DNA of 64,000 nucleotides, taken from positions 310,001 to 374,000 of the forward strand of contig CP040925.1 in assembly GCA_001307505.2 (NCBI GenBank). Reading direction: 5' to 3'. The translations under genes and the position numbers were made by a program. Positions 61,030-64,000 of the stretch are shown one piece after another (the first letter of the stretch is position 1; every line of letters starts with the position of its first letter). A model generated the notes under the pieces. It saw only the letters and a program-made list of their open reading frames with translations, made no database searches and was not told the origin of the DNA. The DNA comes from Candidatus Phytoplasma australasiaticum subsp. taiwanense. Lineage in GTDB: Bacteria > Bacillota_I > Bacilli_A > Acholeplasmatales > Acholeplasmataceae.

Positions 61030-62002
61030 AGATAATAATTGGGAACGTTTAAATAAGGTTTATAATATGTTAATTTCAGGTGATACACCTATTTATGAAC
61101 CTTTAGAGGGGATTCAAAGTGCCTACAATCAAGGTATTACTGATGAATTTATTCCTCCTTTTATTTGCAATACCCAAAGTTTAATTAATGATGATGATGG
61201 GATTATTTTTGTTAATTTTAGACCAGATCGAGCAGTAAGATTAGCTGTAGCTTTATCTAATCCTTTGCAAATTAATCATTTTCAAACACCAAATAAAACA
61301 ATTTTCAAACCAAAAAAAATAATTAAAAATATTTTATTAGTTACAAATAGTTATTATTCTCATTTAGTAAAGGGATGTGTTGCTTTTGAGCAAAATGAAT
61401 TAAAAAATATTTATAGCGAAGTTATTTATAAACATGGGTTAACACAATTAAGAATTGCTGAAACAGAAAAATATCCCCATGTAACATTATTTTTTGACGG
61501 GGGTAAAGAAAAAAATTTACCTAATATAAAAAAAATATTAATTCCTTCTCCTAAAGTAGATACTTACGATCAGAAACCTGAAATGAGTGCTTTTCAAGTT
61601 GCTGCAGAAGCTAAAAAAGCAATATTAACAGGTAATTTTGATACTATGATTTTAAATTTTGCGAATCCTGATATGGTAGGACATACAGGATCTTTAAACG
61701 CCACTATTAAAGCAATAGAAGTTGTAGATAAATGTTTAAATATAGTAACAGAAACTATTTCATCCGTAGGCGGAACAGCTGTTATTGTAGCAGATCATGG
61801 TAATGCAGAACAGATGTGTGATGAATATGGAAATCAACATACAGCTCACACTACAAATTTAGTACCTATTATTATAACCGATAATTCTTTAACTTTGCGA
61901 TCAGGAGCTTTATGTGATGTAGCCCCAACTTTATTGCAATTATTAAAATTAAATAAACCTCAGGAAATGACTGGAAAAAGTTTAATTTTATCAAAAAAAT
62001 AA
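61030..62002 (+). CDS. gpmI: Phosphoglycerate mutase, exon 3
   Basis: The 973-base last exon. It begins with A completing the Arg codon (CG|A), then DNNWERLNKVYNML, as in other GpmI proteins after SMDR. It carries FRPDRAVRLA, LRIAETEKYPHVTLFFDGG, NFANPDMVGHTG and VIVADHGNAEQM (metal-binding DHGN), HTAHTT, and the end PQEMTGKSLILSKK. All catalytic motifs are present, so only the introns stand between this gene and an active enzyme. Confidence 0.95.
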
Positions 62003-62085
62003 AATAAATCGATTAATTGATAAATTTTATTTATTTATTATTAAAAATTAAAATATTAAATAATATCTAAGGAGTTTATAAGGAA
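62003..62085 (+). promoter_or_regulatory. gpmI-eno spacer with ribosome binding site
   Basis: An 83-base spacer without a terminator. AAGGAG at 62069-62074 precedes the eno ATG by 11 bases, so the two genes are probably cotranscribed. Confidence 0.6.
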
Positions 62086-62119
62086 ATGCCTTTTATTAAA
62101 AATATTATTGCTCGTGAAG
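62086..62119 (+). CDS. eno: Enolase, exon 1
   Basis: ATG at 62086. The exon codes MPFIKNIIARE plus G, the first base of the next codon. Joined to 63168 this gives [12 protein letters not shown], the conserved start of bacterial enolase ([12 protein letters not shown]), so the boundary is fixed to the base. Enolase converts 2-phosphoglycerate to phosphoenolpyruvate. An 11-codon first exon means no function at all without splicing. Confidence 0.93.
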
Positions 62120-63167
62120 GGGCGCCAAAGAGGCCTAAATATCGCGTTATCTAACCAATAACCAGTGCAGAAAAACACTGAAAGGATAAGAATGGTTCAT
62201 TAAACGAAAGAATAGTGAATTACAGCAGTTCTTAAAAGCGGGTTGCGACGAAGTAGTTAGTCAAAAAGATTCCGCCACCTAATAATCCCATGGATAAGCC
62301 TGAAATGGCCTAAGAAGCTAAGAAGATGTAATTTAACCTGTTTCAACAAGCTACTGTAATAACCGAACAGTCCAGAATCTATCAATATAAACTTTACGTA
62401 TTGGATAGTTTATTAGTTAAAAACCTGGAATCTCACCATTAGTAAATGGTCACTTCCCCTAACGGATTAAGGTCGATATTTAGAGTAACTTGGAGAATCC
62501 TAAAAGCTAGTTATTAAATTAACTAATAATGAAATAAAAGTCATTAGGCTCAAGGATAAAGCGACTTTTTAGTAGTCGGAGGAGTAAAACTTAATTTGGA
62601 ATAATTAAGTTAATCGCCCTCCCAAGATGAAGGTTAACGGCTTTTATAGGGCGAAAGAAGTCAGTAATTTATTGTTTATTCAATGATAATAAGGGAATTG
62701 GTGTTTATGTCAACAACTATTTTTGATCCAGAAACTAAACTTTGGCGAACATTGAATATCATTCAAGATTGTTCATTAAATGTTCAACCAGAACTTAAAA
62801 CGCTGGATTAATAATATAACTCAACAACTACTATCAAACGTTCAATCATATCACGGTCCATAAGGAATGTCGAATGGGAATATTGATAGTTAAAAACTAT
62901 ATACGGTATTGGAAATCCTAAAAATTAAACAATACCACCATAAATAAGTCAATGACCTTTATTTAATCAACAAATACATAACATCAATATAGAATGATAA
63001 GGATAAACAACTAATTAGTGGTGACACAAAGTTAGTACTCAAAAGAGGATAAATTATGGCAAGCCGGATGCTTGGAAACTTGCTTGTCCGGTTTAGAAGG
63101 GGGCTTTTTTGTAATAGATAATCGAAATATAAATCGGGTTATTGAAACGCAAATATTCTATCCTTAT
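62120..63167 (+). mobile_element. Group II intron 3 in eno, with ORF remnant
   Basis: 1048 bases. It starts GGGCGCC, has domain V at about 63061-63093 and ends CTATCCTTAT. EBS1 CTTTAC (62392-62397) pairs with exon GTGAAG (62114-62119) with one wobble. The first 34 codons of the reverse transcriptase gene survive from 62708 (MSTTIFDPETKLWRTLN; compare MSTTVSPETKLSRTWN in the pcrA intron). The rest is deleted. Confidence 0.92.
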
Positions 63168-63405
63168 TTTTAGATTCAAGAGGAAATCCCACTGTCGAAG
63201 TAGAAGTATTTACAGTTTCTGGTGCATTCGGAAGAGCTTCAGTTCCTTCCGGAGCTTCTACAGGGGAACACGAAGCTCTTGAATTAAGAGATAATGATGT
63301 TCAAAGATTTTTAGGTAAAGGTGTATTAAAAGCAATTAAAAATATTCAAAATATTATTTCTTCAAAAATTATAGGTATGCCTGTAAATAATCAAGCGTTA
63401 ATTGA
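63168..63405 (+). CDS. eno: Enolase, exon 2
   Basis: 238 bases. It begins TT, completing the Val codon, then [38 protein letters not shown] and [10 protein letters not shown]. The catalytic loop SGASTG with the mobile Ser/Ala residues is intact. It ends in ALI plus GA at the next intron. The rest of the enzyme lies beyond the window. Confidence 0.94.
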
Positions 63406-64000
63406 GGGCGCCAAAGAAGCCTAAATATCTTGTGATTTAACCAATCACCAGTGCGATAAACACTGAAAGGCTAAGAACGGTTCTTTAAAGGAAACAATAA
63501 AGAATTATAGCAGTTCTTAAAAGCGGATTACGATGAAGTAGTTAGTCAAAAAGATACCGCCACCGAATGATTCTAAGGATAAGCTTGAAAGGGCCTAAGA
63601 AAAAAAGAAGATGTAATAAGCTAACCTGTTTGCAAATTACTAACACCAAACAGTCCAGAAACTATCAACATTTATCAATTGTGTAGGATATTTATCAACG
63701 AAAGTAAACCTGGAATCTCACCATTAGTAAAATGGTTAATTCACCTAAGGAATCAAGGTAGATATTTAGAGTAACTTGGAGAATCCTAAAAGCTAGTTAT
63801 TAAATTAACTAATAATGAAATAAAAGTCATTAGGCTCAAGGATAAAGCGACTTTTTAGTAGTCGGAGGAGTAAAACTTAATTTGGAATAATTAAGTTAAT
63901 CGCCCTCCCAAGATGAAGGTTAACGACCTTTATAGGGCGAAAGAAGTCAGTAATTTATTGTGCAATATCCATTAAAGTGCTACAGGACGATTATAATCAA
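63406..64000 (+). mobile_element. Group II intron 4 in eno (cut by the window end)
   Basis: Starts GGGCGCCAAAGAAGCC. At least 595 bases are visible, with the regions also found in introns 1-3 up to the segment before domain V. EBS1 TCAATTG (63675-63681) pairs with exon TAATTGA (63399-63405) with one wobble. It is more diverged than introns 1-3 in the first 300 bases. Confidence 0.9.

Noticed and set aside
1-64000. Use of UGA as tryptophan, as in Mycoplasma
   Set aside because: Trp codons in the Uvr, GpmI and ATPase genes are TGG, and TGA occurs as a stop, in keeping with phytoplasmas.

Overview
The window looks like a phytoplasma chromosome ('Candidatus Phytoplasma', Mollicutes). It is extremely AT-rich, and nearly every gene is littered with homopolymer runs. 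At least eight genes or relics encode small secreted proteins whose signal peptide ends in the SVM (sequence-variable mosaic) pattern NN(N)QVMA, a phytoplasma hallmark. Relics of mobile-unit genes (YqaJ-like recombinase, HU, IS3 transposase, Dam methylase) are mixed among intact genes. I cannot name the species. No rRNA, tRNA or CRISPR array was recognised.

Layout. 0-6 kb: small membrane proteins, two SVM genes and a graveyard of mobile-unit relics. 7.8-24 kb: duplicated island copy 1, holding an SVM gene, a membrane-anchored coiled-coil protein, uvrCAB on the minus strand, and a three-gene module (HNH-nuclease-like protein, HsdM-like membrane protein, small membrane protein). 24-38 kb: a broken pcrA/uvrD helicase gene carrying a 2.4-kb group II intron with a ruined reverse transcriptase, an archaeal-type ATPase, an IS3 relic, SVM genes (one split by a group II intron) and intron fragments. 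38.5-56.5 kb: island copy 2. It is colinear with copy 1 except that the uvrCAB block is missing from its original place and lies inverted at the far end (49.3-55.8 kb). 57-64 kb: an SVM-like or globular secreted protein, a dead dam gene, and the glycolytic pair gpmI-eno, interrupted by four group II introns.

The most striking system is the intron family. All copies start GGGCGCC and end CTATCNNTAT or a close variant, with a recognisable domain V. Removing them at these boundaries restores exact reading frames of gpmI (509 aa), the start of eno, and an SVM effector (108 aa). In five of six introns a short internal segment (EBS1) differs from copy to copy and is complementary to the 6-8 exon bases just upstream of that copy. 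The introns therefore appear retargeted one by one, and expression of two glycolytic enzymes and an effector should depend on splicing. None of these copies carries an intact maturase.

The second system is a duplicated three-gene module that seems derived from restriction-modification parts: an HsdM-like protein with a lost NPPY motif and C-terminal membrane spans, convergent with an HNH-like protein that in copy 1 has an N-terminal membrane anchor. Its function is unknown.
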